Shown: positions 27,365 through 37,137 of the stretch, piece by piece
How positions within the stretch are numbered: position 1 is the first letter of the stretch
Layout of the letters: the number at the start of each line of letters is the position of its first letter
NCBI RefSeq assembly: GCF_004358445.1
Contig: NZ_CP037951.1
Coordinates: forward strand, 3,421,001 to 3,485,000
DNA length: 64,000 nt
DNA from: Parashewanella tropica
GTDB taxonomy: Bacteria > Pseudomonadota > Gammaproteobacteria > Enterobacterales > Shewanellaceae
Direction of reading: 5' to 3'
Translations under genes and position numbers: made by a program
Notes under the pieces: model-generated
What the model was told of the DNA's origin: nothing
What the model saw: the letters and a program-made list of their open reading frames with translations, nothing else
Databases searched by the model: none

Positions 27365-27881
27365 ACTGCTTATTATTGAAGACGACACCAGCTTAGCCTT
27401 AATTTTACAAAGACGTTTAAGTAGTCATGGATTTGAAGTACAAGCCTGCCACGATAGAACTCAAGCCTTGTTACTAGCAAGACAGCATTGCCCTAGCCAT
27501 ATCTTACTGGATATGAAACTCGAAGAGGAAAACGGATTAAACCTAATACAACCTCTCAGAGCTATGCTGCCTAAAGCGAAAATTGTGCTACTCACCGGCT
27601 TCGCCAGTATTGCTACTGCCGTTGAAGCGATTCGTTTAGGCGCTGATAATTATCTTGCTAAGCCTGCCGATACACAAACCTTGCTAATGGCGTTAAACGA
27701 ACAAAAAGTCGATGTTGATGAACTCGTTAATGAAGATGTCACTATGAACCCTAAACGTCTAGAATGGGAGCATATTCATCAAGTTTTAAACGCAAATGAT
27801 GGCAATGTATCGGCAACGGCAAGACAGTTAGGAATGCATCGCCGTACATTACAAAGGAAACTCGCTAAAAAGCCCAGTTAG
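27357..27881 (+). CDS. regA: RegA/PrrA-type response regulator
   Basis: A 174-residue regulator with a receiver domain (acidic pocket IIEDD, phosphorylatable Asp in ILLDMKLEEENG, Thr in VLLTGFAS, Lys in YLAKPAD) and a C-terminal Fis-type helix-turn-helix (HQVLNANDGNVSATARQLGMHRRTLQRKLAKKPS, here in short NVSATARQLGMHRRTLQRKL). That helix-turn-helix is the signature of RegA/PrrA/ActR. It is translationally coupled to the kinase gene. Likely targets are aerobic/anaerobic respiration genes, inferred from the family. Confidence 0.88.
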   Translation: MNKLLIIEDDTSLALILQRRLSSHGFEVQACHDRTQALLLARQHCPSHILLDMKLEEENGLNLIQPLRAMLPKAKIVLLTGFASIATAVEAIRLGADNYLAKPADTQTLLMALNEQKVDVDELVNEDVTMNPKRLEWEHIHQVLNANDGNVSATARQLGMHRRTLQRKLAKKPS

Positions 27882-28001
27882 GATACAAAAAGTAAACTTC
27901 CAGCTCTGTATTAAAGGTTAATTATTTTTAATATACAGAACTAAACGTATTTACAGCTTTCTGAACTAACCATTGCACTTATGATCTTGTGAGGAAGTAC
28001 A

Positions 28002-31000
28002 ATGGCTGCAGCAACATCAGTAACGGTCGATACATCAACCTATGTTTTTTGCGACCCAATCAGCACGACAATCGAGATTAAAGGACAAAGCTACTCATTT
28101 TTAGAAGGGTTTAAAACATTATTAGATTCATCTATACGTTCTCTCGGCCCTAGAATGGATGGTTCACACTGGAATGCCCTTAAAAAATTAAGCAATCAAG
28201 TCCATCAACTCGACGAAAAAGTGTTTTTAGCAGAAGACTTTCTCACAGATACTTTTCTTTTCTTGCAAATGCTCAATGACCCAAGCATTGCGGAACAAGA
28301 CAAACAATCAGCCATAAAAGTATGGTTTGCACCTGGTTGTAATATTTGGGAAGAAAAACCCTGCGCTAAGACTGCTCTAATGGCTTTAGTCATATGCTCA
28401 TCAAAAGGTGAGCAACTGCTACAAGCCACAGGTCAAAAACTAGTAGCTAACGCCGTAAATGGATGGCTCATTGCAAATGCCGAGAAAACATTTAAACAGC
28501 CGCTTTCAAAAGGGCAAATAGATTACTTGATCAACACCATTTGTTATCAATGTGGTTTTATTGCAGTCAAGCCCAAAAGCTTACCCTTTACACAAAGAAT
28601 ATCTCAACAGAAAGAAGTCCTACTGCAGTGTAAAGCATGGGCCAGCGCTTGGTTACAACCCTACTTTGTTTCACACCAATTATGTCGTACTGCATCTCAC
28701 TCACATGCCACTTTACCCAGTGGATTTCTCGACCTTATGTGCAAGCCACCTGAGTACGATGAATGTAGCAAGTTGCCGACAGAAGTACCATTAGAGAAGC
28801 AATTTCAAGCTCAGCAATTGTATTTCATCCAATCTCTCTTTCACAAAGTCACTTCAGACCAACCCGAGGTTCTGATTAACTTTCCTCAAATGGCTTCCGA
28901 GCAAAAAACGTCTGGCACGATATTAAAAATGATGGGCAGCTATGTTTATGAATCGGCAACCGAAGGCATAAGGACTGTTAAGGCCGATGATATCGTTAAA
29001 GCCGATTTTTCATCCGATCCTCACACAAGTTTTATTCTTGCAGCTCAAATCATCGATAGTGCCGAGAGTTTAGAAGAACTGGTCAAGTTATTCGAACATC
29101 ACCCATACCTTGCTAAGCTTCCACAACCTATGACTTCAGCTCTGACACAGAAAATTTGTGATCGACTTTGTTTTTTAAATAAAGATAGAGCGCTAAAAGT
29201 GCTTACTCCTTACATGTGGCAGCGAGATTTTAGTCGGCTCAACTCAATGGATTTAGCTACAATTTGTGACCAGCTTATCCAAGAACACTACTTCCAAGTC
29301 ATGACTCAGGCTCAGAGCTTGGGCACCTTTTGTCACAGTGCGTGTAAGTGTATCTTTAACGTTCAATGTAGCCAAAGCATCCGTCAAGCTCGACTACAAA
29401 GCTTAAATAAGCAATTTTCTGCGCTCTATACCAAAGCGGAGCGCTTTCAAGCTCAGCTACTTGAAATAACAAAAACATACGCCCACTCAGCGGCCCTAAT
29501 TACACACTTACATTCAAAATACAAAGCCTGCTTAACCGAGCATGTTAATGCCCTAACTCATGCCAATGAGCTAGCAGAAATAGTCACCACTCATGTGCTC
29601 TCGCTTATGTCAACATCACAATTGCAAGAGGCTTGTGCTCAAATTGTCTTAGCCAGACAAAAGACGCTAATAGGCAGTGGGGCAATTGCATTACAAGATA
29701 TGCAACCTTGGCAAAACTGGTGTAAAACGCCATGCATGAGAGCATCATTACAAAGCAATTTCTCTCTTGTTCTAGAACGGGAAGTCGAACATGTACGCCA
29801 ACTTCAGCAGTTGCAAACAGTCACGCATTTTGCTGGTATGTACTGTCATTTATTGAGTGAGGAACAATATCAAAACCTAACCTTTAAGCTCTGTAATAAA
29901 GCCCAATTTTTAATTGAACAGGGTAACTTAGCCGCCAGTAATGGAACCGATTGGCTGTCCAACTTAACCCTTGATGAAGTTAAGCTGTTCCATCTAGAAC
30001 TCGGCGAACCTGAGTTGGATAAGCAACGTTTACTCAGATCACAAACATTAAGCGCGTTAGCTGAAAACGATCCGAGTTTAAATGATGTTAAAACATTAAA
30101 CCTAATGCCAGATTCATTTTTTGAGCAATGTAATAACACCATCAAAGCCAATGTGTTGCTTAAAGCAGTATCTGAATCACAACTGACCTTGACCAAACGA
30201 CTTATTGCAGTAAATACCAATTTAGATGTTCAAGATAAAGACAAAAACAATCTGCTGATAATAGCCGCAGCTAAAGGCTCCGAAGATATTGTTCGCCACT
30301 TACTTTCTTTAAATCATTACTCTATAAATGTGACCAATTCTCAAGGGCAAAATGCACTTCATAAAGCATTATTCAGCCAAAGCGCTCAGGTAGTAACCCA
30401 AATCCTAGCTGTTGCGGATGCAACGACATTAGAGCAAAAATCAGCGGCTGGATTCCGTCCATTACATAGAGCTATTTTGGTAGATAACCCTGAATGTCTG
30501 CACCTTTTATTGAAAAATAAACCAAACTTGGAGATCCAACTCGTAGGAAAAGATGACCAAGAACGACAAGGCCCAATGCATCTTGCTTGCCGATGGAAAA
30601 AGCCAGCTTCGCTATCAGTGTTAATTGAGCTTCACCCAGAGCTTTGCACTCAAAAAAGTTCTTTAGGATTCACTCCCCTAGCAACGGCGGTCAGGCATGG
30701 TGATGTCAAGGGTGTGACTCAGCTTATACAAGCTAAGTGTGATACTGCTACTCAAACCGCAAAAGGTGAGAACCTCATCCACTTAGCCGCGAGAAATACT
30801 CAATGTGAAGCTGTGTTTGAAATCATTTGGGATCTGCCTGAGCTCAGAGCCCAAAGAACACAAGAAATCAACGGACTGCATGTGTTAGAAGTTGCCATTC
30901 AAACCCATCATCACCAAGCATTTGATACTTGTCTCAATTCAGGTCTGTTTAAATTATCGCAATGTAAAAATGGTCTAAACCTAATCCAATATACGGCTAA

Positions 31001-31367
31001 ACATGGTGATGCTCATACCATGTCCGAAGTAATTGATGTTGTTTGCCTCGGGCAAAGCTTAAATGACAATACAAAAGGCACATTTGAGCAAAAAACAGCG
31101 CTCGATCTTGCGAATAATGAAACTCGACAAGTGCTTGTTGATAAAGGGGCCAAGACCTATCGAGCCATTCAAGATGAAATCAGAAGAAAACGAGAAGAAG
31201 AAGAGAGTCATCGTAGATATGTTGCAGGGTTAGAAAGTGACAACCGTCGATTAAGTGAAAGAGTTAGCCAATTAAGAAGCGAACTATCAGATGCTGAAAG
31301 CCGAATAAGTTATGCAAAATTCAATATGAGAATGAATGGAAACTGGCTAGGCGCATCTATGACTTAA
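28002..31367 (+). CDS. Giant ankyrin-repeat orphan protein with C-terminal coiled coil
   Basis: A 1121-residue protein with no signal peptide or membrane helix. Residues 1-710 are helical, cysteine-containing and unrecognised. About residues 715-1050 contain six to eight ankyrin-type repeats (NNLLIIAAAKGSEDIVRHLL, GQNALHKALFSQSAQVV, GFRPLHRAILVDNPECLHLL, GPMHLACRWKKPASLSVLI, GFTPLATAVRHGDVKGVTQL, NLIHLAARNTQCEAVFEII). Residues about 1055-1105 are a charged coiled coil (RRKREEEESHRRYVAGLESD). The start ATG follows GAGGAA. Ankyrin repeats are common in secreted effectors of host-associated bacteria. It is a single gene between regA and the TonB receptor. Host interaction is inference. Confidence 0.75.
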   Translation: MAAATSVTVDTSTYVFCDPISTTIEIKGQSYSFLEGFKTLLDSSIRSLGPRMDGSHWNALKKLSNQVHQLDEKVFLAEDFLTDTFLFLQMLNDPSIAEQDKQSAIKVWFAPGCNIWEEKPCAKTALMALVICSSKGEQLLQATGQKLVANAVNGWLIANAEKTFKQPLSKGQIDYLINTICYQCGFIAVKPKSLPFTQRISQQKEVLLQCKAWASAWLQPYFVSHQLCRTASHSHATLPSGFLDLMCKPPEYDECSKLPTEVPLEKQFQAQQLYFIQSLFHKVTSDQPEVLINFPQMASEQKTSGTILKMMGSYVYESATEGIRTVKADDIVKADFSSDPHTSFILAAQIIDSAESLEELVKLFEHHPYLAKLPQPMTSALTQKICDRLCFLNKDRALKVLTPYMWQRDFSRLNSMDLATICDQLIQEHYFQVMTQAQSLGTFCHSACKCIFNVQCSQSIRQARLQSLNKQFSALYTKAERFQAQLLEITKTYAHSAALITHLHSKYKACLTEHVNALTHANELAEIVTTHVLSLMSTSQLQEACAQIVLARQKTLIGSGAIALQDMQPWQNWCKTPCMRASLQSNFSLVLEREVEHVRQLQQLQTVTHFAGMYCHLLSEEQYQNLTFKLCNKAQFLIEQGNLAASNGTDWLSNLTLDEVKLFHLELGEPELDKQRLLRSQTLSALAENDPSLNDVKTLNLMPDSFFEQCNNTIKANVLLKAVSESQLTLTKRLIAVNTNLDVQDKDKNNLLIIAAAKGSEDIVRHLLSLNHYSINVTNSQGQNALHKALFSQSAQVVTQILAVADATTLEQKSAAGFRPLHRAILVDNPECLHLLLKNKPNLEIQLVGKDDQERQGPMHLACRWKKPASLSVLIELHPELCTQKSSLGFTPLATAVRHGDVKGVTQLIQAKCDTATQTAKGENLIHLAARNTQCEAVFEIIWDLPELRAQRTQEINGLHVLEVAIQTHHHQAFDTCLNSGLFKLSQCKNGLNLIQYTAKHGDAHTMSEVIDVVCLGQSLNDNTKGTFEQKTALDLANNETRQVLVDKGAKTYRAIQDEIRRKREEEESHRRYVAGLESDNRRLSERVSQLRSELSDAESRISYAKFNMRMNGNWLGASMT

Positions 31368-31377
31368 TGTTCGCCAT

Positions 31378-31410
31378 TGTGCTCCTTGGTCAAAAGAACT
31401 AAGGAGCACA
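31378..31410. terminator. Bidirectional terminator between convergent genes
   Basis: A perfect 10-bp stem (TGTGCTCCTT / AAGGAGCACA) with a 13-nt loop lies in the 64-base gap between the ankyrin gene and the TonB-dependent receptor, which converge here. Confidence 0.7.
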
Positions 31411-31431
31411 TAGGGTTTATCTCAGGAATAT

Positions 31432-33489
31432 CTAAAAGCTATAAAGCAGAGAAGCCCAAACTTGGCGTCCATAACCCGGTAAACGTTCACCAACAGCAAT
31501 GTCACTGCCCATCACTCGGTTATAGCCAGCAAGGTGATTTTGGTATTCCTTATCAAATACGTTGGTTACGCCCGCCTTGATTAACCACTGATCAGTTTCA
31601 TAAGCGGCAAGTACATTCATGATCCCATAACCTGCTGTGGCTTTTTCGTTTTGGATATTCGATACCTTATCTTGCTTAGCCGCTCCTCGCCAAATCAGTT
31701 GTGAACGCCAATTTTGGTGTTGATAATTTAACGATACCGAGCCAGAAAGTGGCGCCAAACGATACAAATTATCTTTAATATCGGTACGCTTACCACGAGT
31801 GTAACTGCTGATCATCGCCAGCTGCCAGTTATCATTAAATCGATATTGAGCCTCGACATCAAAGCCATAGAGTTTAGCGTCTGTGTTCGCAAACATTAAC
31901 GGTTGGCTGTCTCCCATCATTTTTGCCACCATTTTGACTTTAGGATCAGTCGCAGTGACACCTTGCACATAATTATCAATCTTTTGCCAGAACACTCTTG
32001 GCGCAAGGTTGAGTGGCCCTGAACTGAGATCAACACCAAACTCAAGTTGATAAGCGGTTTCCAGCTTTAAATCAACATTGCCAATGTAGGTGTGCCCATC
32101 AGCGAGACCACCTGTCGCTTGCATCGGTATCCACAAATATCGCTGCTGATAACTTGGGCTGGATTGTTTACGGGCAAGGCTAGCACGCCAGTTAATTTCA
32201 TCGTTTTGCGCATATAACCACTGAGCAACGAGATCAACACCTGTTTGGCTCTGACTTCTGTCCGCTTGGTTAAACTTGTCCATTAAGGCTTTAATATTCG
32301 GGTTCATCATCGCCATAGAGTGACTGACTTTCCCTGCATCATTGTGGTACTGCTTAACTCGAGTACCTAACTGCCAGCTATGGTCACCATAGGTTTCAGA
32401 CCACTGAGCAAAAGCACTGAGAGTTTGTGATTCGACCTCTTTAAAGTTATCCACTTTCATCATTGGATTGTTAGGGTTGGTGATCAAAGAATCATGAACG
32501 CTCTGCTGAAAATCCAAGCCAAATTCCCACTGTTCAAGTTCAAATGCCACACTGGCATCAACACCTGTACTGTCAGCACGGTTATAGCGAGCCATCATTG
32601 GAGATTTGACTGGACGCAATAAGCTGTTGGACATACCGTGACGGGCGTTTTGCCAGCCGATATGCCAGTTCATTTCTCCCCAACCAAATTCAGAGTTGCC
32701 TGAAACCTTGTAACGATCGGTATCGATAAAATCAATATCCATTGGCAGTGCAGGACTGGCTGAGTTCCCCGTATTGACCGCGCCATAGCTAAGCATAATT
32801 TTATGCTCTGGTGTAAGCTCAATCAGATATTTTGCACCAAATTGCTGTTTATCGTATTCACCTGGAACAATTTTACGACCCGCGCCATCTTCTACAGCAT
32901 CATTACCTTTAGCTTGCTCATAATGCAATAGCACTGCTTGCTCACCCCAAGACAAATTAGTGATCGCCCCCAGCTGTGATTGCTCGCCATTATCTGTAAA
33001 CTGACCCAGCACATGCGCCCACTGATCACCCACATCAGGGTTAACCGTATTCACCTTCAAGCTGCCACCTAAGGTATCCACGCCACTGCTGACAGGGGCA
33101 ATACCTCGGATCATCTCAATGGATTCCGTCATTAATACACTGGCGTAACTCATTGGTGCATCCATGCTATTTGGGCCCGCGCCCGCCAAGGTTAGGCCAT
33201 CGACTTGAGTTGCAATACGGTCACCATACAAACCACGATATTGAGCAATTTTGCTAATGGGTCCATTGGCGTTCACATTTGCACCCGGTAAAGAAGTCAA
33301 GAGATCAGCCAAATCACTGGTGGGAATAGCATAATTAGGAGAAGTAACCGCTTGCTCGGTAACCTTATCTTGCTTGTATACATGACCGCGAACTTCAATC
33401 ACTTCATAAACAGGATCGGCCTCGGCCCAAGCATAGTTAGAAATCGCATACATGGAAACCAGTAAGGCACTTAAAGAATTTAATCGCAT
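31432..33489 (-). CDS. TonB-dependent outer-membrane receptor, Met-rich (possible metal/copper receptor)
   Basis: About 685 residues: signal peptide MRLNSLSALLVSMYAISNYAWA, a plug domain (DLADLLTSLPGANVNANGPI, QYRGLYGDRIATQVDG, MTESIEMIRGIAPVSSGVDTLGG) and a beta-barrel ending in the OM signature WASLLYSF with terminal Phe. The ATG at 33489 follows AAGGAGCG; a TTG 60 bases upstream is in frame but unlikely. The plug and extracellular loops are unusually rich in Met and His (NSMDAPMS, NPNNPMMK, HSMAMMNPN), reminiscent of OprC/NosA copper receptors. The substrate remains unproven. An operator-like palindrome lies about 75 bases upstream. Confidence 0.85.
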   Translation of the reverse strand: MRLNSLSALLVSMYAISNYAWAEADPVYEVIEVRGHVYKQDKVTEQAVTSPNYAIPTSDLADLLTSLPGANVNANGPISKIAQYRGLYGDRIATQVDGLTLAGAGPNSMDAPMSYASVLMTESIEMIRGIAPVSSGVDTLGGSLKVNTVNPDVGDQWAHVLGQFTDNGEQSQLGAITNLSWGEQAVLLHYEQAKGNDAVEDGAGRKIVPGEYDKQQFGAKYLIELTPEHKIMLSYGAVNTGNSASPALPMDIDFIDTDRYKVSGNSEFGWGEMNWHIGWQNARHGMSNSLLRPVKSPMMARYNRADSTGVDASVAFELEQWEFGLDFQQSVHDSLITNPNNPMMKVDNFKEVESQTLSAFAQWSETYGDHSWQLGTRVKQYHNDAGKVSHSMAMMNPNIKALMDKFNQADRSQSQTGVDLVAQWLYAQNDEINWRASLARKQSSPSYQQRYLWIPMQATGGLADGHTYIGNVDLKLETAYQLEFGVDLSSGPLNLAPRVFWQKIDNYVQGVTATDPKVKMVAKMMGDSQPLMFANTDAKLYGFDVEAQYRFNDNWQLAMISSYTRGKRTDIKDNLYRLAPLSGSVSLNYQHQNWRSQLIWRGAAKQDKVSNIQNEKATAGYGIMNVLAAYETDQWLIKAGVTNVFDKEYQNHLAGYNRVMGSDIAVGERLPGYGRQVWASLLYSF

Positions 33490-33564
33490 TGTTAAACGCT
33501 CCTTATCATTTTGTAGGGAAATTTTGCGCTTGTTAACACTCAACCTCAATCAATTAACAACAAA

Positions 33565-33583
33565 CTGCGACACTATGTCGCAG
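33565..33583 (-). promoter_or_regulatory. Operator-like palindrome upstream of the TonB-dependent receptor
   Basis: Perfect 8-bp arms CTGCGACA and TGTCGCAG flank CTA. It sits between the receptor start and a possible promoter region containing TTGACT on the minus strand. The sequence is not a Fur box. The regulator is unknown to me. Confidence 0.5.
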
Positions 33584-33779
33584 CAAAAAAAACGATATAA
33601 ATCATTAAATTGAATTCACATTTTGTTGCCTTGACGAAAGTCAATTTGACAAGCATTTTTTAGGAAAAATGGCGTTAGAAATTAGGTGAGTAGGAAGTCT
33701 CAATGGAAGTGAAATCAAATCAAAATGACGGAATTTCATCCGCTTGAATGTGAAAAAGCGAATAAACGATGGAAAGCCC

Positions 33780-33807
33780 TTGCCAACACAAAATCCGTGG
33801 GTATAAT
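33780..33807 (+). promoter_or_regulatory. Sigma-70 promoter of tRNA-Leu
   Basis: TTGCCA (33780-33785) and a perfect TATAAT (33802-33807) are separated by 16 bases, ending 37 bases before the mature tRNA start. A leader transcript of about 30 nt is expected. Confidence 0.75.
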
Positions 33808-33844
33808 TCGAGTCCACTGTTAAGGCAATAGCCTGACGATAAAT

Positions 33845-33929
33845 GCCAGAGTGATGGAATTGGTAGACATGACGGATTCAAAATCCGTTTCCTTCGGGAG
33901 TGTGGGTTCAAGTCCCACCTCTGGTACCA
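33845..33929 (+). tRNA. tRNA-Leu (anticodon CAA)
   Basis: An 85-nt class II tRNA. The acceptor stem GCCAGAG / CTCTGGT closes with a G-T pair, followed by discriminator A and encoded CCA. The anticodon stem ACGGA / TCCGT holds loop TTCAAAA, giving anticodon CAA for UUG codons. A variable arm with a TTCG loop is present, as expected for leucine, and the T arm is GTGGG-TTCAAGT-CCCAC. It has its own promoter upstream and a terminator downstream. Confidence 0.97.
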
Positions 33930-33950
33930 TCATCTTAAAGATGATACAAG

Positions 33951-33971
33951 CCGACGCAAGTCGGTTTTTTT
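33951..33971 (+). terminator. Rho-independent terminator after tRNA-Leu
   Basis: CCGAC / GTCGG with loop GCAA is followed by seven Ts, 21 bases after the tRNA CCA. Confidence 0.9.
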
Positions 33972-34012
33972 GTGCCTAATTTTCAGGATCTAAACCTAAA
34001 AATTAGGGATGA

Positions 34013-35932
34013 CTACAGCACGATTTGTGCTTCTCTAGCACGTATTGCCATTTCCCTTTGAATAAGTTCTTGTTGCTTTTGTTCAAGGAACTGATCTTTA
34101 TTTTGACACTGTGTTAGGGCTGCTTGATATTGAGCTACTATTTTCTTTTTCATCACCTCAAATCCATTTCGAGCATGCTCTAAATCGGCCTGTTGCTGAC
34201 TAAGCTCTGCTAACTTACGCTCTAAGTCACGTTCCCTTGCTTGTAAACTCGCTTCTAATTGTTTTGATTTTTCTTGAATTAACTTCATTTTTTGATGTTT
34301 ATTCGTCATATCACTTAATTCATGCTGAAGTTTCGTTTCCCTTTCTTGGATTTCTTGCTCTCGCACAGATATAGCCGCCATACGCTCTTCATCTACTTGC
34401 TGTTTTGCTGATTTCACATTGGCGCTTGCTGCATCCCTATTTACTTGCTCAGTTAATTTAAGAATCTGTACATCTTTTTCTTCAATGATTACTTTGTATC
34501 TCTCCACTTCTTTTTTTAATTGGTCTATTTCTGTGCCTGAACTGTTGGCTTTCGCTTCTTCAAACGCTTTTTTTTCTTTATGGAATAAAGCTTGAGCTTC
34601 AAATAGTGAGCGTTGATCTTTTGCCCTAAACTCATCTAATATTTGGATCTGTGCTTTTTCCTTAAGTAGAGCTTCTTGTTGAAGCTTTAATTTTGACTCT
34701 CTTTCATCAAAAGAACGAACCCATGCAATCGCTTTCTTGCTCTCTTCTTCAATGACTTTCACTGCCTGCTCCCGTTGTTCTAAGTGTTCCTGCCAAGCCC
34801 TAAGGGAATGCTCTCGAAGACCACTATCCACAGAAAGCAAATCACTTGGATTAACTACGGGAGCTAATTTTAGACCGTCTGTAGCGGGCTTAACTCCCGA
34901 CGGTAGAGTGTTATACATCAATTCTCCAGTGGAAGTGTCCACATGAGGATGAGCAAGATCAACAGGTGTCGAAGGTAAAGAAGAACTTCCATAAGCAGAA
35001 TCGGACGTACTATCTCTATATTGACGTCCAGATATATGAATACTAGGTGGTTGAGGTTGGTGTTGTACTTGCTCCAGCAGTTTAACTTTACTGAGAACAT
35101 TCCCAGCTATAGTAGCTTCCGATTGTGACATTGGGGTCATATCAAGAGCTTTTGGTACAGGCGGTGCTTTTCTCGTAGGCTTTCTTCTAGGTGACTCTGT
35201 TGACTCAATAACCGTTTTAGTTCCATTACCTGCTTGTGCTTTTTTAGGGGCTGATTGTGAGGGCCTTAGCTTTGAAGCTGGGATCGTTGATGGCTTTTTA
35301 GCTGGTTTGGGTTTTTCAGTTGTACTTCTTCTTGGATGATTTGCAGACGATGTTATTGCTTCCTTAAGATCATCTGGGACACTATCATATTGAGGCTCTT
35401 GCTGGAGTGAGGCCCGTTTTTTTGGTGATGATGGTTGTCTAGAGGGAAAGGACGATTGAGTAACAGTATCAGCAACCGTTGGGCTCCTTGTATCAAACTC
35501 TCCCCCAAGAGAGTATTGATATGGAACACCCTTATTAGTCGCTTCACCAAAGGTAAATGTCTGATGGGTACCTCGACTAATTAACTGTCCCTCTTTAGTT
35601 TTTGCCTTACCTCCGTTTTGACAAAATTCATGATACAAGCCTGTCCAGTTAAGCGTTCTAGCTCTACTGAGCGTATCTTCGTTCATAGTTAAATGCGGTT
35701 TGGGATTATTTAATGCCTCCGACGCTTCAGCGTTTAACTTTATTGATTCTAATTGGCCATTAACGATTTGAATATTATAGATATAGCCATCAAAAAAAGA
35801 TAACTTGGCCGAGTAACTACAATGAACTGAGCCTTCAGGGGAAGAACTTACCGAATTAATTTCCTTGATAAAACAGCTTGAATAAAGCTGCCCTTTAGCT
35901 GCTTGGTCAGACAATGAAGGTTGAAAGGCCAT
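34013..35932 (-). CDS. Orphan 639-residue coiled-coil protein with proline-rich middle
   Basis: Not recognised as a family. Residues 1-70 are beta-rich (VHCSYSAKLSFFDGYIYNIQ, then IVNGQLESIKL), loosely resembling the starts of the orphans at 15268-16827 and 48059-48892. Residues about 150-345 are low-complexity, rich in S, P, K and T, and include RKAPPVPK near residue 256, which fits the RxxPxxP form of SH3 ligands. Residues about 375-635 are a long charged coiled coil (many E/Q/K heptads, HLEQREQAVKVIEEESKKAI). There is no signal peptide. The ATG is eight bases after AAGG. It is a single gene downstream of tRNA-Leu on the opposite strand. The layout suits a scaffold or effector-like protein; function is unknown. 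Confidence 0.6.
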   Translation of the reverse strand: MAFQPSLSDQAAKGQLYSSCFIKEINSVSSSPEGSVHCSYSAKLSFFDGYIYNIQIVNGQLESIKLNAEASEALNNPKPHLTMNEDTLSRARTLNWTGLYHEFCQNGGKAKTKEGQLISRGTHQTFTFGEATNKGVPYQYSLGGEFDTRSPTVADTVTQSSFPSRQPSSPKKRASLQQEPQYDSVPDDLKEAITSSANHPRRSTTEKPKPAKKPSTIPASKLRPSQSAPKKAQAGNGTKTVIESTESPRRKPTRKAPPVPKALDMTPMSQSEATIAGNVLSKVKLLEQVQHQPQPPSIHISGRQYRDSTSDSAYGSSSLPSTPVDLAHPHVDTSTGELMYNTLPSGVKPATDGLKLAPVVNPSDLLSVDSGLREHSLRAWQEHLEQREQAVKVIEEESKKAIAWVRSFDERESKLKLQQEALLKEKAQIQILDEFRAKDQRSLFEAQALFHKEKKAFEEAKANSSGTEIDQLKKEVERYKVIIEEKDVQILKLTEQVNRDAASANVKSAKQQVDEERMAAISVREQEIQERETKLQHELSDMTNKHQKMKLIQEKSKQLEASLQARERDLERKLAELSQQQADLEHARNGFEVMKKKIVAQYQAALTQCQNKDQFLEQKQQELIQREMAIRAREAQIVL

Positions 35933-36108
35933 AATATACCTTGCTCTGAAGTTACTTTTATACTGATTTAAAATATAAAAAGTTAATCGTTACTTCCAAC
36001 TTAATTGGTAAGGAATTCAATCACTGTTCAGGCTGATATTTAAGTTTTTTCTCCTAAATGGATTTATGGATATACCTCACATCTATATAACTTTTAGACT
36101 TGTTCAAA

Positions 36109-37057
36109 TTACAAATTCGGTTCATTTACCACTCTTACAATGCCATCGGAACCATCCACCTCAATCCAATCACCGTCTTTGATGATTTTAGTCGCATCGT
36201 AAACACTGCTCACACAAGGCAAGCCGTACTCTCGGGCAATGATGGCTCCGTGTTGAAGTGGTCCTCCCACTTCCATAACTACACCAGATGCATTGATAAA
36301 CACCGGAGCCCAGCTTGGTTCACTGGCTTTACAAACCAGAATTTCACCTTTGTTCAACGGCTTTTCATAAGGGTCGAGTAACACTTTTGCACGCCCTTTA
36401 ATTATCCCAAGAGAGATTGCCTCTCCCACAATTTCGCCCTCTTTGGTTTCAGGAAGTGCACGATAAATTTTTCCTCTGCTATCGATTATTCTCGGCCAGT
36501 CCTTGACATGCGCAACCTTGGCATACGGCGCGATATTAGCTTCAACCAACGGCATAAGTTGTAAATTACTGTCATTCTCAGCTTGGGAAACTTGTTCAAC
36601 CGATAAGTTAAAAATCTGCTCCGCACTATCAATACGCCCTTCTCTTGCCCATTGGTTTCCTAACTGTAAGACTTTTCGTCTCAACAGTCCCACGGCAACA
36701 ACGTACATATATTTCGGGTGGTCGCGGTAACCATTCATGTCACGATAAACCTTGGCTAGCATTACAAAGCGCTTTTCTTTACCCATTTCTCGTGCGATCT
36801 GAAGCAGTTGTTCATAAGCGGCTTCACTGCGTTTTTTCACGTTTAACGTCGCATTATCTTCTAGGTCGATTTGTTTTAATGTATTGAAAATATGAGGAAG
36901 GTTCTCAGACATTCTCGGTGTGGCAATATCAATTTCTTTGACGCCTCGACAGCCAAAGCGAGTGATGTATTCATCGTATAATTTTGTGAAATCGGCAGAG
37001 TACTCATGCTTGCTGAGTTTCTGTTTAAAGTCATCAACGGTTTGGGTTGCTATAAAT
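36109..37057 (-). pseudogene. Remnant of a PEP-synthase-like (PEP/pyruvate-binding domain) gene, 5' end lost
   Basis: About 310 codons matching only the C-terminal part of PEP-utilising enzymes. It includes a linker region and the mobile swivelling domain with the phospho-histidine motif as VMEVGGPLQHGAIIAREYGLPCV, preceded by ILVCKASEPSWAPVFINASG and ending DGSDGIVRVVN. The ATP-grasp N-terminal half of the roughly 850-residue parents is missing. The open frame continues through a terminator hairpin (37058-37083) into IS DNA, where an artificial start arises. The other side of the IS does not carry the missing half, so truncation preceded the IS insertion. The remnant is probably non-functional. 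Confidence 0.75.
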
Positions 37058-37083
37058 AAGGCACAGAAATGTAGCTGTGCCTT
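37058..37083 (-). terminator. Hairpin terminator separated from the DUF4282 gene by the IS
   Basis: AAGGCACAG / CTGTGCCTT with an 8-nt loop, followed on the minus strand by ATTTAT. Its orientation and position suggest it was the terminator of the DUF4282 gene (38411-38659) before the IS inserted between them. Confidence 0.6.
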
Positions 37084-37137
37084 TGAGCTTAAATTATTGT
37101 CCCGTCCTGAAATGTGTTTACACATTTAGGACTTATT

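Noticed and set aside
36109-37125. A 338-codon intact-looking gene for the PEP-domain protein
   Set aside because: Its first residues are encoded by the IS end and a terminator hairpin. Only the C-terminal third of the family is present, so I call it a remnant.
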